A DNA stretch of 64,000 nt from Schistocerca nitens. Lineage: Eukaryota; Arthropoda; Insecta; Orthoptera; Acrididae. Shown piece after piece: positions 11,002 through 20,817 of this stretch. The number at the start of each line of letters is the position of its first letter. Position 1 is the first letter of the stretch. Made by a program: the position numbers and the translations under genes. The notes below the pieces were generated by a model. That model ran no database searches and had not been told where the DNA came from. It saw only the letters and a list, made by a program, of their open reading frames with translations. The DNA is taken from NCBI RefSeq assembly GCF_023898315.1, contig NC_064621.1, positions 124,161,521 to 124,225,520 of the forward strand, written 5' to 3'.

Positions 11002-11864
11002 CTACATCTACAATTACATGGATACTCTGCAAATCACATTTAAGTGCCTGGGAGAGTGTTCATTGAATCACTTTCACAGTAATTCACTATTATTCCAATC
11101 TTGTATAATGTGCAGAAGAAACAAACACCTGTATCTTTCCATGTGAGCTCTAATTTCCCATATTTTATGATTATGATCGTTTATCCCATGTAGGTTGGTG
11201 TCAATAAAATATTTTCACATTGGGAGGAGAAAATTGATGTTTGAAATTTTGTGAGCAGATGCCACTGCAACAAAAACTGCCTTTGTTTTAATTATGTTCA
11301 CCACAAATCCTTTATCATTTCAGTGACTCTCTCTCCCCTATTTGGCAATAATACAAAATGTGCTTATCCCTCTTTGAGCTTCCTCGATGTACTCCATCCG
11401 TCCTATCCAGTAAGGATCCCATACCACACAGCAATATTCTAAAAGAGGATGGACAAGCATAATGTAAGCAGTCCCTTTAGTAGAACTGTTACATTTTTTA
11501 AGTGTCCTGCCAATAAAATGCAGTCTTTGGATAGCCTTCTCCACAACGTTTTCTATGTGTTCCTTCCAATTTAAGTTGTATGTAATTGTAATTCCTAGGT
11601 ATTTAGTTGAATTTACAACTTTTAGATTTGACTGGTTTATCATGTAATCAAAGTTCAATGGATTCCTTTCAGCACTCATGTGAATTATCTCACACTTTTC
11701 ATTATTTAGGGTCAATTGCCAATTTTTGCACCATACAGATATCTTTTCTAAATTGTTTTGCAATTTGTTTTGATCTTTTGATGACTTTACTAGTCAATAA
11801 ACAACAGCATCGTCTACAAACAACCTAAGACAGCTCTTCAGATTGTCTCTCAAATCATTTATAT
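11002..11864 (-). mobile_element. LINE-C host element, block 1 (3' end and RT thumb)
   Basis: A minus-strand frame (11763-11338) encodes LQ-type thumb sequence: KISVWCKNWQLTLNNEKCEI, NSTKYLGITITYNLNWKEHI and LVHPLLEYCCVVWDPY, the standard C-terminal region of CR1/Jockey-type reverse transcriptases. The sequence ends abruptly in caaatcattt-atat at 11864. The next bases expected for this family (atagataaggaacagc) are found at 17061, after the inserted LINE-K. It is the first of three blocks of one element. Confidence 0.85.
11859..11864. repeat. LINE-K target-site duplication, left copy
   Basis: ttatat here and at 17057-17062 flank the inserted sequence. Joining the two sides at this hexamer restores LINE-C continuity. 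Confidence 0.6.
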
Positions 11865-11897
11865 TTATTTATTTATTTATTTATTGATTTATTTAAC
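11865..11897 (-). repeat. (AAAT)n 3' tail of LINE-K
   Basis: Read on the minus strand the element ends ggttaaataaatcaataaat and further aaat units. Short tandem tails of this type replace poly(A) in L2/CR1-group LINEs. Confidence 0.85.
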
Positions 11898-12343
11898 CTG
11901 GCAAGATTAGGGCCATCAGGCCCTCTCTTACATCTAACCAGGCATTCTACTTATTTTACATTCATATGTTTTAGTAGGCATGTTAAACTACATCTAGTAC
12001 AAAAAGTGAAATAAACAATTTGAAAGGTACACCTGGAAAAATACATACATATAGAGTTTATAATCTTAGATCACAAGTACTGTTATAATTAGACATTATT
12101 GAACAGACAGATTTGAGATAGGAGTGCTGGCAGCAGGGAGTATGAGGGAGACTCATGGTGAAGGGAGGAGAAGAATAGAGAGACATGATGAAACATAATT
12201 AAGGAAATATAAAGGAAAAGAATATTGCGTGGCTAATAGAGATAGATGAAGAGGAAGGCATCTCAGGAGCAACATAGGAGACGCTAGCTTTGCTATTTGA
12301 CAGATGAGGGGATTGTCCTTGTACATTAATTCTGTGGAGAACT

Positions 12344-15244
12344 TTATGAGGATGATAGTAGGAAATGCTTCAACTTCTTCTTAAAAGCAGCAGGAGATTG
12401 AATTTTGCGCAAGGTAAGGGGCAGTTTGTTCCAGAGGCGGACAGCGGCAACTGAGAAGGAGTTTGCAAAAGTTTTTCTTTTGTGAGTGGGCACAGTTAGG
12501 ATACCAAATAAGAGTGACCTCGTGTTTCGATTGTGATGACATGACAGGTTTTTAATCTCTGAAGCAAGGTACTGGGGTGTTTGCGCCTCGAGGAGTCGGT
12601 GGAGTAGACATAGAGTGTGGTAGTCGCGCAATTTGTCCGGCCGCAGCCACCCTAGCTGGGAGTATGAAGCACTAACATGATCGTATCGGCGAATGTTGCA
12701 GGTGTAACGCACACAGGCATTCATGGTTAGCTCTAGCCGTCTTTTGTTTTCACTGCTCATGCCTTGTTGAATCACATCACAATAGTGGAGGTTCGGTAGA
12801 ACGAGTGCTTGCACGAGCTGGCGTTTCAAGTCCTGTGGAAATATGTTCCGAAACTTTTTGAGAGCATAGAGACAAGCAGACGTCTTTCGGCACACTGCGA
12901 CTGTATTCTCCGCCCAGTTGAGATGCTCATCCAAAGTTACACCCAAGTTCTTCACTGTTTTCTGATATGGTATTGGAGTACCGTCGAGCAGAATAGGAGG
13001 TAGCCGTTCGCGGAAATCTGAACTTATTAATTTCTGATGGGCTATTAAGATTACTTGCGTCTTTTTTGCATTTAGTTTAAGCCCCAGGTTTTTCGCCCAT
13101 GTCACTACTGAAGACAGATCATCGTTCATCTGAGCGATTGCAGTGTTTACATCTTCAGGTCTGACGCTTAGGTAGAGCTGGAGGTCGTCGGCATAGAAAT
13201 GATATTTACAGGAGGACAGAACCGATGAAATATCGTTGACATATAAAGAAAACAAAAGTGGTCCTAAGACTGATCCTTGTGGCACTCCCGAGGAAACATG
13301 TTTCCAGGAAGATTTTTCATTTACGCAGACAACACATTGCTGTCTGTCTTTTAAGTAGCTTTCAAACCATCTCATTGCACTTTCAGAGAAATTAAGCTGT
13401 TGCATTTTTCTGAGCATTATGTCAAAGTTAACAGTGTCAAAAGCTTTGCTGAAGTCCAGTAGCGTCAATATTGTTGCCTTTCGATTGTCGATGGCATATT
13501 TCAGGTCATCAGTTACTTTAATTAGAGCAGTGTTTGTGCTGTGATGTTTACGGAAACCGGATTGAAATTTGTCATATAGGCTGAATTCATGCAAGTGTTC
13601 AGTGATTTGGTCATGAACAATATATTCAAGTGCTTTGGAAACAGCAGGCAGTATGCTAATTGGTCGGTAATCACTAGGCAGTTGCGGGTTTTCGATCTTA
13701 GGGATGGGTCGAATTAGGCTTCTTTTCCATGCAGTGGGATATATTCCGTTCACGAGGGAAAAATTAAATATGTCAGTTAAGACAGGCACTAAGATATCGG
13801 CAACATTCTTAATCATGGTTATACCGATACTGTCGTTGCCTATTGCATCAGAAGAGATTCTCATTATTGCTTTTCTTGCCGTATTTGTTGTTACATGTTT
13901 TAGATGGAAGGTATCGTTGTTAGTTATCCTGTTTAGGGATTCTTGTGGACGGTAATTATCAGCTGTGCTGGTATTCAGAGGTGCAGAGAAGAATTCATTT
14001 AATTCGTTAGCTGACACATGAAAAGTGGTTTCCGATTTTGCCTTTCCGACCCCCAAGCTACAGAGATTCTTCCATAGAGTCGTGGGCGTCAGATCGCTGC
14101 ATACAAGGGAGTGAGCGTGCCTGATTTTAGCATTGCGAATGCATTGTTTCACTCTGTTCCGTAGCTTTCTATATTCTTCGAAACGCTCGGGTTTCGGATC
14201 TGCCTTGAAACGCCTGTGGGCAGCATCCCTATTAGTCATCATTTGACGTAATTCAGCTGTCAGCCATGGAGCAGGAGATTTTCTTACACGGATTGTGCAC
14301 ACAGGTGCATGTTTGTCATAGAGGGCAGTGAGTTTATCACCAAGTTCATTAATTTTGCCGTCGATTGGGGGTTTTCTGGTTATTTGATGCCATGAGATTT
14401 CTGAGCAATCGGCTGTTAGAGCGTCAAGGTCAATACGTTTCATGTTCCTACAAGTTATGTAACGCGATTTGATCCTTGGGGGCTGCAAAGAGTAGGCCAG
14501 GAATATTACATCATGTGCTGAGAGGCCAGGGGCCGATGTTTGACCAACATCTCTTACTTTGTCAGTCTGTTTCGTTGCGATTACGTCTATAAGAGTATGA
14601 CTGTGCGCCGTATGGTGTGTAGGTTGTAATGGAAGAATGTTCATGCTATTGCAACTAAACAGTCTTCTTAGGTTTATTGCGGAGGGAGTGTCTCTTAGCA
14701 GGTCTATGTTCAAGTCACCCATTACGATGACATGTTCGTATTGACACTGAAGTGAATGTAATTCCGACTGGAAGGAACTCATTGAGCTTATTTTTGGCGG
14801 CTTGTACACGACGCCAGTCAAGAATTTCCGACTTTGTATATTTATTTCAATGAACATGAATTCAGCCTCTTTTTCTTCAGCAGGATTTGACGTACATAAG
14901 ACTTTCGCTTTGAGATCTGTTCGTATATACGCGCCGACGCCGCCACCTCGCTTTTTTGATCTGTCTGCCCTAAGAAATGTGTACCCTGGGAGATGAATAG
15001 ATGCAGAGGATATGTGTGGTTTCAACCACGTTTCGGATAAGAGGATTACGTGGTAGTTTAGTTGGTTGAAGAGGAGGCTAAGTTCTTCGTAATGTGCAGG
15101 TAAAGACTGGATGTTGCAGTGAGCTGCTAAAAGCTCTGACGCGTTCCGCTGAGCAGCCTGAAGTAGGGTGGCAGACTGGTTTGTCCCTTTGTTAGGCACT
15201 ACCTGCCGCGAGGGGCACTGGCCGCTGCTTCCGCCAAGTGACAT
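12344..15244 (-). CDS. LINE-K ORF2: endonuclease-reverse transcriptase, 966 aa
   Basis: The protein performs target-primed reverse transcription: an apurinic-like endonuclease nicks the target and the RT copies the element RNA. The EN domain spans about residues 38-260, with the NIQSL start, catalytic ETWL (about 70), GDLNID (about 175) and a C-terminal SAHD in place of the usual SDH. The RT domain covers about 490-770 with RPIPK, YRPISILP, FQSGFRKHHST, LDFSKAFDTV, GVPQGSVLGPLLF and the catalytic FYADDLQLYL at about 682-691 (13185-13199). A thumb region follows (KNLGVTLDEHLNW; LNALVLPNLHYCD-type). The frame is uninterrupted to a natural stop. There is no RNase H. I chose the first Met because EN begins about 37 residues in. 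The clade (L2/Kiri/Daphne vs CR1) is uncertain. The SAHD variant at the third EN box deserves attention. Confidence 0.92.
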   Translation of the reverse strand: MSLGGSSGQCPSRQVVPNKGTNQSATLLQAAQRNASELLAAHCNIQSLPAHYEELSLLFNQLNYHVILLSETWLKPHISSASIHLPGYTFLRADRSKKRGGGVGAYIRTDLKAKVLCTSNPAEEKEAEFMFIEINIQSRKFLTGVVYKPPKISSMSSFQSELHSLQCQYEHVIVMGDLNIDLLRDTPSAINLRRLFSCNSMNILPLQPTHHTAHSHTLIDVIATKQTDKVRDVGQTSAPGLSAHDVIFLAYSLQPPRIKSRYITCRNMKRIDLDALTADCSEISWHQITRKPPIDGKINELGDKLTALYDKHAPVCTIRVRKSPAPWLTAELRQMMTNRDAAHRRFKADPKPERFEEYRKLRNRVKQCIRNAKIRHAHSLVCSDLTPTTLWKNLCSLGVGKAKSETTFHVSANELNEFFSAPLNTSTADNYRPQESLNRITNNDTFHLKHVTTNTARKAIMRISSDAIGNDSIGITMIKNVADILVPVLTDIFNFSLVNGIYPTAWKRSLIRPIPKIENPQLPSDYRPISILPAVSKALEYIVHDQITEHLHEFSLYDKFQSGFRKHHSTNTALIKVTDDLKYAIDNRKATILTLLDFSKAFDTVNFDIMLRKMQQLNFSESAMRWFESYLKDRQQCVVCVNEKSSWKHVSSGVPQGSVLGPLLFSLYVNDISSVLSSCKYHFYADDLQLYLSVRPEDVNTAIAQMNDDLSSVVTWAKNLGLKLNAKKTQVILIAHQKLISSDFRERLPPILLDGTPIPYQKTVKNLGVTLDEHLNWAENTVAVCRKTSACLYALKKFRNIFPQDLKRQLVQALVLPNLHYCDVIQQGMSSENKRRLELTMNACVRYTCNIRRYDHVSASYSQLGWLRPDKLRDYHTLCLLHRLLEAQTPQYLASEIKNLSCHHNRNTRSLLFGILTVPTHKRKTFANSFSVAAVRLWNKLPLTLRKIQSPAAFKKKLKHFLLSSS

Positions 15245-15974
15245 AACACAGGGGTGTCCGAGATTTTGCGCGCCCTGTGTGTGACACCGCGAGTGCCGAA
15301 AGAAAGGCGACTGCTAGAGATTTCCTGAGGTTGCGGGAGTATAGAAAATGGATTAGTGGTATTCGGTGCAAGGAGAATATGACCAAAACAGTGACGGCTG
15401 TGTGTCACTGTGTATCCTCTGTCGTACGAGGAGAAATGTAATTAGCGTATTTGAAACAGCTTAGGGTGGAAATAAGGGAAAAGGGAGTGATTTAAGAGGC
15501 CGATGCTGCCAGCAGAGAGAAGTAAGCTTAATAATTAATAGATTATCGTAGGAAGCTAGAATTAAATTGAAATTTACTAAAGTGATGCTGGTAGTGATTA
15601 TCGTAGGAAGCTACAATTAGATTGAAATTTGCTAAAGTGATACTGATAGTGATTTTTGTTATGAACAATTTAAACCGAAGAGATGGGTGATTAATGAACT
15701 AAAGGAGAGACTAATAATTGCAATAGAACTAATTCAGAACGGAAGAGAATAAACTGAGAAAATGAAAAAGTATTAGCAGTAACTAAAATTAAGTAATGGT
15801 TAGAGCTACAGACACAAAAAATAGTGAAAAGTTAATACAGTTACAAAGACAATTAGTTGAAGGTACAAATATGGGTATAATTAAAAAATTGATAAAATTA
15901 CAAGACTATATCTGAGTATAGGGCTGTTACAATTTGCAAATGGTGTTAAGTTTGCACTTTTGGCTCGAGTAGCT
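15245..15974 (-). other. LINE-K inter-ORF region
   Basis: About 730 nt separate ORF1 and ORF2, long for a two-ORF LINE. Short frames here show no domain. It contains an imperfect repeat (gattatcgtaggaagcta... near 15541-15570 and 15597-15625). Confidence 0.5.
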
Positions 15975-16730
15975 TCACTTAATACTATTCAGTTCTGTCA
16001 TGTTTGTGACTGTCTTCTTTCCAGCTGCCGTCTTAATGATTACTCTGCCATCCTGAGTCCACACATTCTGAAGACCGAAATGGGATATGGCACTGTTTAA
16101 AAGCTTTAGCCGTTCGTGTGTCAGATCTTCCCTTATTGTAAGCCCTGTCCTTGCTAACTTCTTCTTCTGGGTAAAGATCTCTGCCCTTTTACGGTACGAG
16201 ATAAATTTAATTATTATTGGACGTGGTTTGGTGGCACCTGGTAGTTTTCGTCCCACCCGATGGCTCCTGTCAATGTCTGCCTTGGTCACTTCTACGCCTA
16301 ATTTTTCACGCGCAACCTGTATAAGCAGGTTGTCCGTGTCTTCTTCTTTATTTTCTACTACTCCAAACAGTCGTAGACTATTTCGCCTTTGGTACTGTTC
16401 TAGTTCGTCAGTTGCGGCAGATAGTTTCACTTCCAACTCTCGTGCCTTTTTCTCGTATTCAGACACAGACTTTTTTAGTGCTGTAATTTCGGCGGTATTG
16501 GCCTCAACAGTTTCACGCATTTTGGCCAATACTGCTGCCGTTACAGTGTCTGATATAGTGCCTGCTATCAGATCGAGATTGTTTTTATCGCGAAGCGCAG
16601 CGTTTACCTCAGAGCGGACCAGCTCCGCTATGCCGGGAGCCGCGGCCGCACCTTCCGCCAAGAGCGGGCCCGCCGCACCTGCTGCTTCCCCGCTGCTGGA
16701 CGCGCTGTTGTTCACTCTTCTGTTTACCAT
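15975..16730 (-). CDS. LINE-K ORF1: coiled-coil RNA-binding protein, about 251 aa
   Basis: The protein is probably the nucleic-acid-binding chaperone that packages LINE RNA. The N-terminus is Ala/Gly-rich (SSSGEAAGAAGPLLAEGAAA), followed by a long heptad-like helix (about residues 75-120: MRETVEANTAEITALKKSVS, YEKKARELEVKLSAATDELE). Then comes QRRNSLRLFGV and a RRM/C-terminal-domain-like block (RSHRVGRK, RPIIIKFISYRKRAEIF, GLTIREDLTHERLKLL). This order matches L1-ORF1-like 'Transposase_22' type proteins. The frame is open upstream to 16787, but the Met at 16730 has the better context (gaaaatggta) and avoids a hydrophobic leader. No CCHC knuckle is visible. It lies 730 nt upstream of ORF2. Confidence 0.85.
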   Translation of the reverse strand: MVNRRVNNSASSSGEAAGAAGPLLAEGAAAAPGIAELVRSEVNAALRDKNNLDLIAGTISDTVTAAVLAKMRETVEANTAEITALKKSVSEYEKKARELEVKLSAATDELEQYQRRNSLRLFGVVENKEEDTDNLLIQVAREKLGVEVTKADIDRSHRVGRKLPGATKPRPIIIKFISYRKRAEIFTQKKKLARTGLTIREDLTHERLKLLNSAISHFGLQNVWTQDGRVIIKTAAGKKTVTNMTELNSIK

Positions 16731-16891
16731 TTTCTCGAAGATATTGGCGGAGCACAGAAAAAAAAATAGCACTACTGCACAGAACACTGTTGTTTACACG
16801 ATTTCCACTTGTACTAGACAACACCACCTGCGAGAACACCTTCGAATACGACTATGTTTCGCGAGCCGAACTTAACACGTGTTACACTGCA

Positions 16892-16902
16892 GCCGCCATG
16901 TT
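16892..16902 (-). promoter_or_regulatory. YY1/Pho-like site at the 5' end of LINE-K
   Basis: On the element strand aacatggcggc begins about 8 nt from the inferred 5' end. It matches the YY1/Pleiohomeotic consensus AAnATGGCGGC. Its position resembles the YY1 site near +13 of human L1, which sets the transcription start. A function here is inference only. Confidence 0.4.
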
Positions 16903-16909
16903 AGGCTGT

Positions 16910-17056
16910 TTCGAAGGGAACCTAATTGGTGTTCTATCTGACCAAAAGACTTGCATTTAAATAAGTGCTTTAAGCTGCCTCACTGAAGATATCTGCTGCT
17001 AATTTACTTGTGTTAGCAGGTGTTTGTGATTTTAATTCTGGGATAATGAATTTGTC
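16910..17056 (-). repeat. 147-bp segment of LINE-C duplicated at the 5' junction of LINE-K
   Basis: 145 of 147 bases equal 18116-18262, located 1.2 kb further on in the interrupted LINE-C. It sits between the 5' end of LINE-K and the resumption of LINE-C at 17057. It reads as non-templated host sequence captured during integration (template jump). Confidence 0.85.
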
Positions 17057-17480
17057 TTATATAGATAAGGAACAGCAAAGGGCCTATAACACTACTTTGG
17101 AGAATGCCAGAAATCAGTTCTGTTTCACTCGAGGACTGTCACTTTGTCCACTGGAAATGCAAAACAGTTGTTATACTGTTTATCATTAACTACTCAAGTA
17201 AATAATCAGGAACATCTGAAATTCTTCTATGCTCTGTGTCATTAGGAATAGGAATACTTTTCAATTTCTGAGCAAATGAGTTGCCATACACTGTTGATAC
17301 TAATTTGAGATCCCCTGTCGATAGCACTCATCACTTCTTGTGAATAAAGGTTTAGTTGTGTTTCATAATAATGATGTTTTCTGAATCCATGCTGATATGT
17401 GTCAATATCCCACTACCCTTGAAGTAATTCATAATGTTCAGACAATGTGTATGTTCCAAAATCCTGCTTCAAAATACACT
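17057..17480 (-). mobile_element. LINE-C host element, block 2a (RT core)
   Basis: It resumes exactly where block 1 stopped (atagataaggaacagcaaag). Minus-strand translation gives decayed RT boxes around 17340-17400 (the family's HGFRKH region, read from 'ggattcagaaaacatcat'). Stops are frequent. Confidence 0.8.
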
Positions 17481-17954
17481 TGTTGGTACAACAGTGGGTT
17501 TTCTGGTTTGCATCAGGAGGAGACACAGAGGATACTATAACACATAAGATATTGGTTCACTTTATTACAACATATATAAGAAGAATCGTTTAACTTTAAG
17601 CAATACTCCTTTCACAGCAATGTTATGAGTATTCACAACTGTGTCTGCTCAATGATGTGTCATCTGATACAGACAAATTACAAGATTCTTAGTCAGAGTA
17701 CAATTAACAACATTTTTCACAGTGAATTTTACCTAATACATTGATTGCACATCTGGCCTACTAGAAGATGATGATGTTATCTTGCTTCATGATTGCAGAC
17801 TGGGGCTGAGTGGTAATGTGATCCATTGTGGTGGTGTAGTGAAACATTTCTGGGCAGTGCTATGCTGATGTTACTCATTTGTTAATGCTGCTTGCAGTAG
17901 CTACCTTCTCTTGTAGTTACACTGTGAGGTACCAACCTTGCTCTTCATGCAACA
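17481..17954. mobile_element. probable solo LTR inserted in LINE-C
   Basis: 474 bp begin tgttggta and end tgcaaca, with an internal terminal echo (aggtaccaacc). They interrupt LINE-C between gttccaaaatcctgctt and aaaatgggtctgtaatt. There is no ORF. TG...CA ends fit a solo LTR, but no clean TSD is visible, so the boundaries are approximate. Confidence 0.45.
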
Positions 17955-18659
17955 CCACAAAATGGGTCTGTAATTCAACTTATGACTCCTATTTCCTTTC
18001 TTGAATACTGGTGTGACATGTGCAATTTCCCAATTTCCATGGATTTTTGCATGGATATTTTGTCGAGTGAGTGGTTGTATGTGATTGCTAAGTAGGCTTC
18101 TGTTGTATCAATATATTCGAAGGGAACCTAATTGGTGTTCTATCTGACCAAAAGACTTGCATTTAAATAAGTGCTTTAAGCTGCCTCACTGAAGATATCT
18201 GCTGCTAATTTACTTGTGTTAGCAGGTGTTTGTGATTTTAATTCTGGAATAATGAATTTGCCTTCAGTGAAAGAATTTTGGAAAACTGTGTTCAATAACA
18301 GTGCTTTAGTTGCACTGTCATAGGTAATACAATTGTCGATATCATGCAGTGAAGATATTGATGTGTCTTGTCATTGGTGTGCTTTATATATGAATCTCAT
18401 TGGATTTTCTGCCAGATTTTGAGACAGAGTTTTTATACAGAAGCTATTAACAGCACCTCACATTGAAGTATGTGCTAAGATTTGTGCTTGAGTAAAATAT
18501 CACCAATCTTGGAGATCTCATGTTCTTTTAAATTTGGTGTGCTTTCATCATTGCTTCTGCAGTAGTGTTCTGGCCTGTTATGTGTACCATGGGGGCTCAG
18601 TGCCATATTTTATTAATTTATTTGGTATAAATCTCTCAATTGCCTCAGATACTATTTCT
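17955..18659 (-). mobile_element. LINE-C host element, block 2b (RT N-terminal region)
   Basis: Minus-strand LINE-C continues with ctttcttgaatactggtgtg, the 18116-18262 segment duplicated at 16910, and up to gatactatttct at 18659. The expected next bases (ttgaattcgagcc) occur at 36707. Decayed coding only. Confidence 0.85.
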
Positions 18660-20111
18660 GCGCCTCCCCCCCCTCCCCACCCCCCACATCTCCCTGAGGG
18701 GCTACAGCTCTTTTGTGGGTACATGTGTGGTGTGCACAGGGCCTTGAGTTACTACAGCCTTTGTTCTCTCCTGGTCTGTATTTCATTCCCAATCTGGCTA
18801 TTCCTTTTATTCCAGTATTCCTTTTCAGCCTTGTGTCTCATGCTCCCACCCTTCCACCCCACCCCATCTGCTTTTTTACCTCCCTTTCTAAATTCTGTTT
18901 CTGTAGTGTGAGCCATTTGGGGAAGAATTCAATCCCTAGCATTTCTGTGGGTTCCTCCCCTTCCCTCCCTCACCCCTCCCCCCCTTTTCAGTTGGTTACC
19001 AGTATATGTAGCCAGCCCATGTGGTGGGGCTGTTTGTTATCTTTTCTTCAGCATCACTTGCCTGGATGCCCTTTAAGGTGGTCTTTACTAATGCAGATTG
19101 GGTGCCTTTTTCTCAGCTGTCATCCTGTTTTCTCCACTACACTACAGCATTGATGAGTCTGTACAGAGTTTGACTGACACAATCCTTTCAGCAGCTAATT
19201 TGATGATTCCTTCTTTCTTGAGTTCTCCCCATTGAAATACTGTCCCTTGGTGGACCTCTGAAATTGCTGCAGCTATTTAAGACTGCCATCATGCCCTCTG
19301 ATGCTACAAATGGCATCCATGTCTTGACCACCTACTGCCCTTTAAACAGCTTCATGCCTCAGCCTGTAATCTTCTTAAATGCCACAAACAGATTTTTTGG
19401 GAACAATATGTCACTGCCATAGGGCCACATACTCCATCTTCACAGGTCTGGGCAAAGATTAGTTGAATTTTTGGCTGCCGTCCTTCTGTACGTGTCCCAG
19501 TAATTTCCCTGAAGCTTTTCACCAACCCAGACTTTATCACTGAGCATTTTGCTCAACATTTCACATGGGCCTCAGCAGCATCTTCTGAAACATCGCCTGG
19601 AATGACTCTCTCTATTTTTCATTCCCCACTGTCTGAAGCCTTATAAAGCCTATTTAGGAAGTGGAAATTCACCATTGCACTCGCTCTCTGCCTTGAAATG
19701 GCTCTTGCACCAGACCAGGATCACAACCAAGTGCTTCAGTACTTACCAATTGCCAGCCAACGTCATCCCTTTTTAACTGTCTCTGGAGCTAGGGGGAATT
19801 CTCTTCCCAATGGCAAGAAAGTGTCATTATTCCAGTTTCAAAATTGGGTAAATCACCTCTTCAGATGGACAGCTGTTTTTTCGATCAGTTTAATCAATGT
19901 CCTGTGTAAGTTACTTGAACATATGGTGAGTCAAAGGCTCTATTGAATCTTTGAATCCTGGGAATTTTTGGCTTCAAACCAGGGTGGTTTTTGCTGAGGC
20001 TGCCATACTGCACATAAGTTAGTGTGCCTAGAGTCTGCTATCCAAACAGCCTTTGCCTGCCATCAACACCTAGTTGCAGTATGTTTCAATCTGCATAAAG
20101 CTTATGATCAA
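18660..20111 (+). mobile_element. I-A: I-clade LINE, left part (5' UTR and RT N-terminal half)
   Basis: It starts with a C-rich 5' UTR (18660-19130) and jumps directly to the region upstream of the RT: decayed frames align with I-C ORF2 (TVPWWTSEIAAAI at about 19240, SSQVWAKI about 19440, INVLCKLLEHMVSQRLYW about 19895-19950, GGF about 19982, FNLHKAYD at 20087-20108). ORF1 and the endonuclease are absent, so an internal deletion occurred. The RT is cut at KAYD by the G3 LTR (20112) and resumes at 34154. Confidence 0.85.
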
Positions 20112-20800
20112 TGAAGTATTCCACACTCAGAACACTTTCGCAAGATCACAAGTAGGTCTAATTAAACTCTGTTTATTTTAACAAGAAAACTCCACAAATA
20201 AAACAATCTGCTGTTTCTGCTGCAGCACAATAAAAGAAAATAAACATTCTCCAGAAATTATTCTTAGTAATGTGAAGGAACAGTTCATCACAAACATTTG
20301 CTCTTTAATGAGACAAAAATATATCATTGAGAGTATATATTATATTCTCTTGACCAATGAAAAGTCTGTCTTCAAAACAAAGTACATATTCAAAGTCCTA
20401 TCATACGAGCACCATGACTTGTCCATGGTGCAGAGCAACAGAGCTCTGAGCACAGGTCGCAGGAGCACAGCCGTCCAGGTGGTGAAGGTGAGTCCAATCG
20501 AAGGTGGTGTCCAAATGGTGATGGTACATCAGTCACTGGCTGGCAAAGATGGATCTGGCTCTAGCCAGCATGGGTGGAAATATTCGTGTGGTGGAAGGCA
20601 GATGCAGCAAGAGGTGCATGTCTGGAGTGATACCTGTTGCTGTCTTCTGCACCCTCTGGCTCATTACCAGGAGGCGCTTGGAGGCTGAGCTGGATACTGA
20701 AGAAACCAGCCTGAGTGCAGGGGTCGAGCTGACAATAACCCAATAAATACAGATGTGCTGTAGGTTGGTGGTGTTGAAGGCAAAACTGAGAGAAATGTCG
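20112..20800 (-). repeat. G3 3' LTR
   Basis: About 689 bp, homologous with the 30773-30953 and 33629-34153 portions of the other LTR (tgaagt...actcagaacactttc start; tgtccatggtgcagag; end aatgtcg). The two LTRs differ at many positions, so G3 insertion is not recent. Confidence 0.85.
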
Positions 20801-20817
20801 TTTCTTCCCTTCCTTTG

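Larger units (their letters stand above)
11865..16909 (-). mobile_element. LINE-K: full-length CR1/L2/Kiri-type LINE with both ORFs open
   Basis: A 5.0-kb minus-strand non-LTR retrotransposon. In its own orientation: 5' end near 16909, ORF1 (16730-15975), a 730-nt spacer, ORF2 (15244-12344, EN plus RT), a 3' UTR with the short palindrome gggcctgatggccc (about 11907-11920) and a (aaat)n tail (11865-11897). No RNase H domain is present, as expected for the Jockey/CR1/L2 group. Open frames and a crisp insertion into LINE-C suggest recent arrival. Confidence 0.9.

Noticed and set aside
16087..16875. 262-residue plus-strand open frame
   Set aside because: It is antisense to LINE-K ORF1, Ser/Ala-rich and without domain; the minus-strand protein has clear coiled-coil and RNA-binding blocks.
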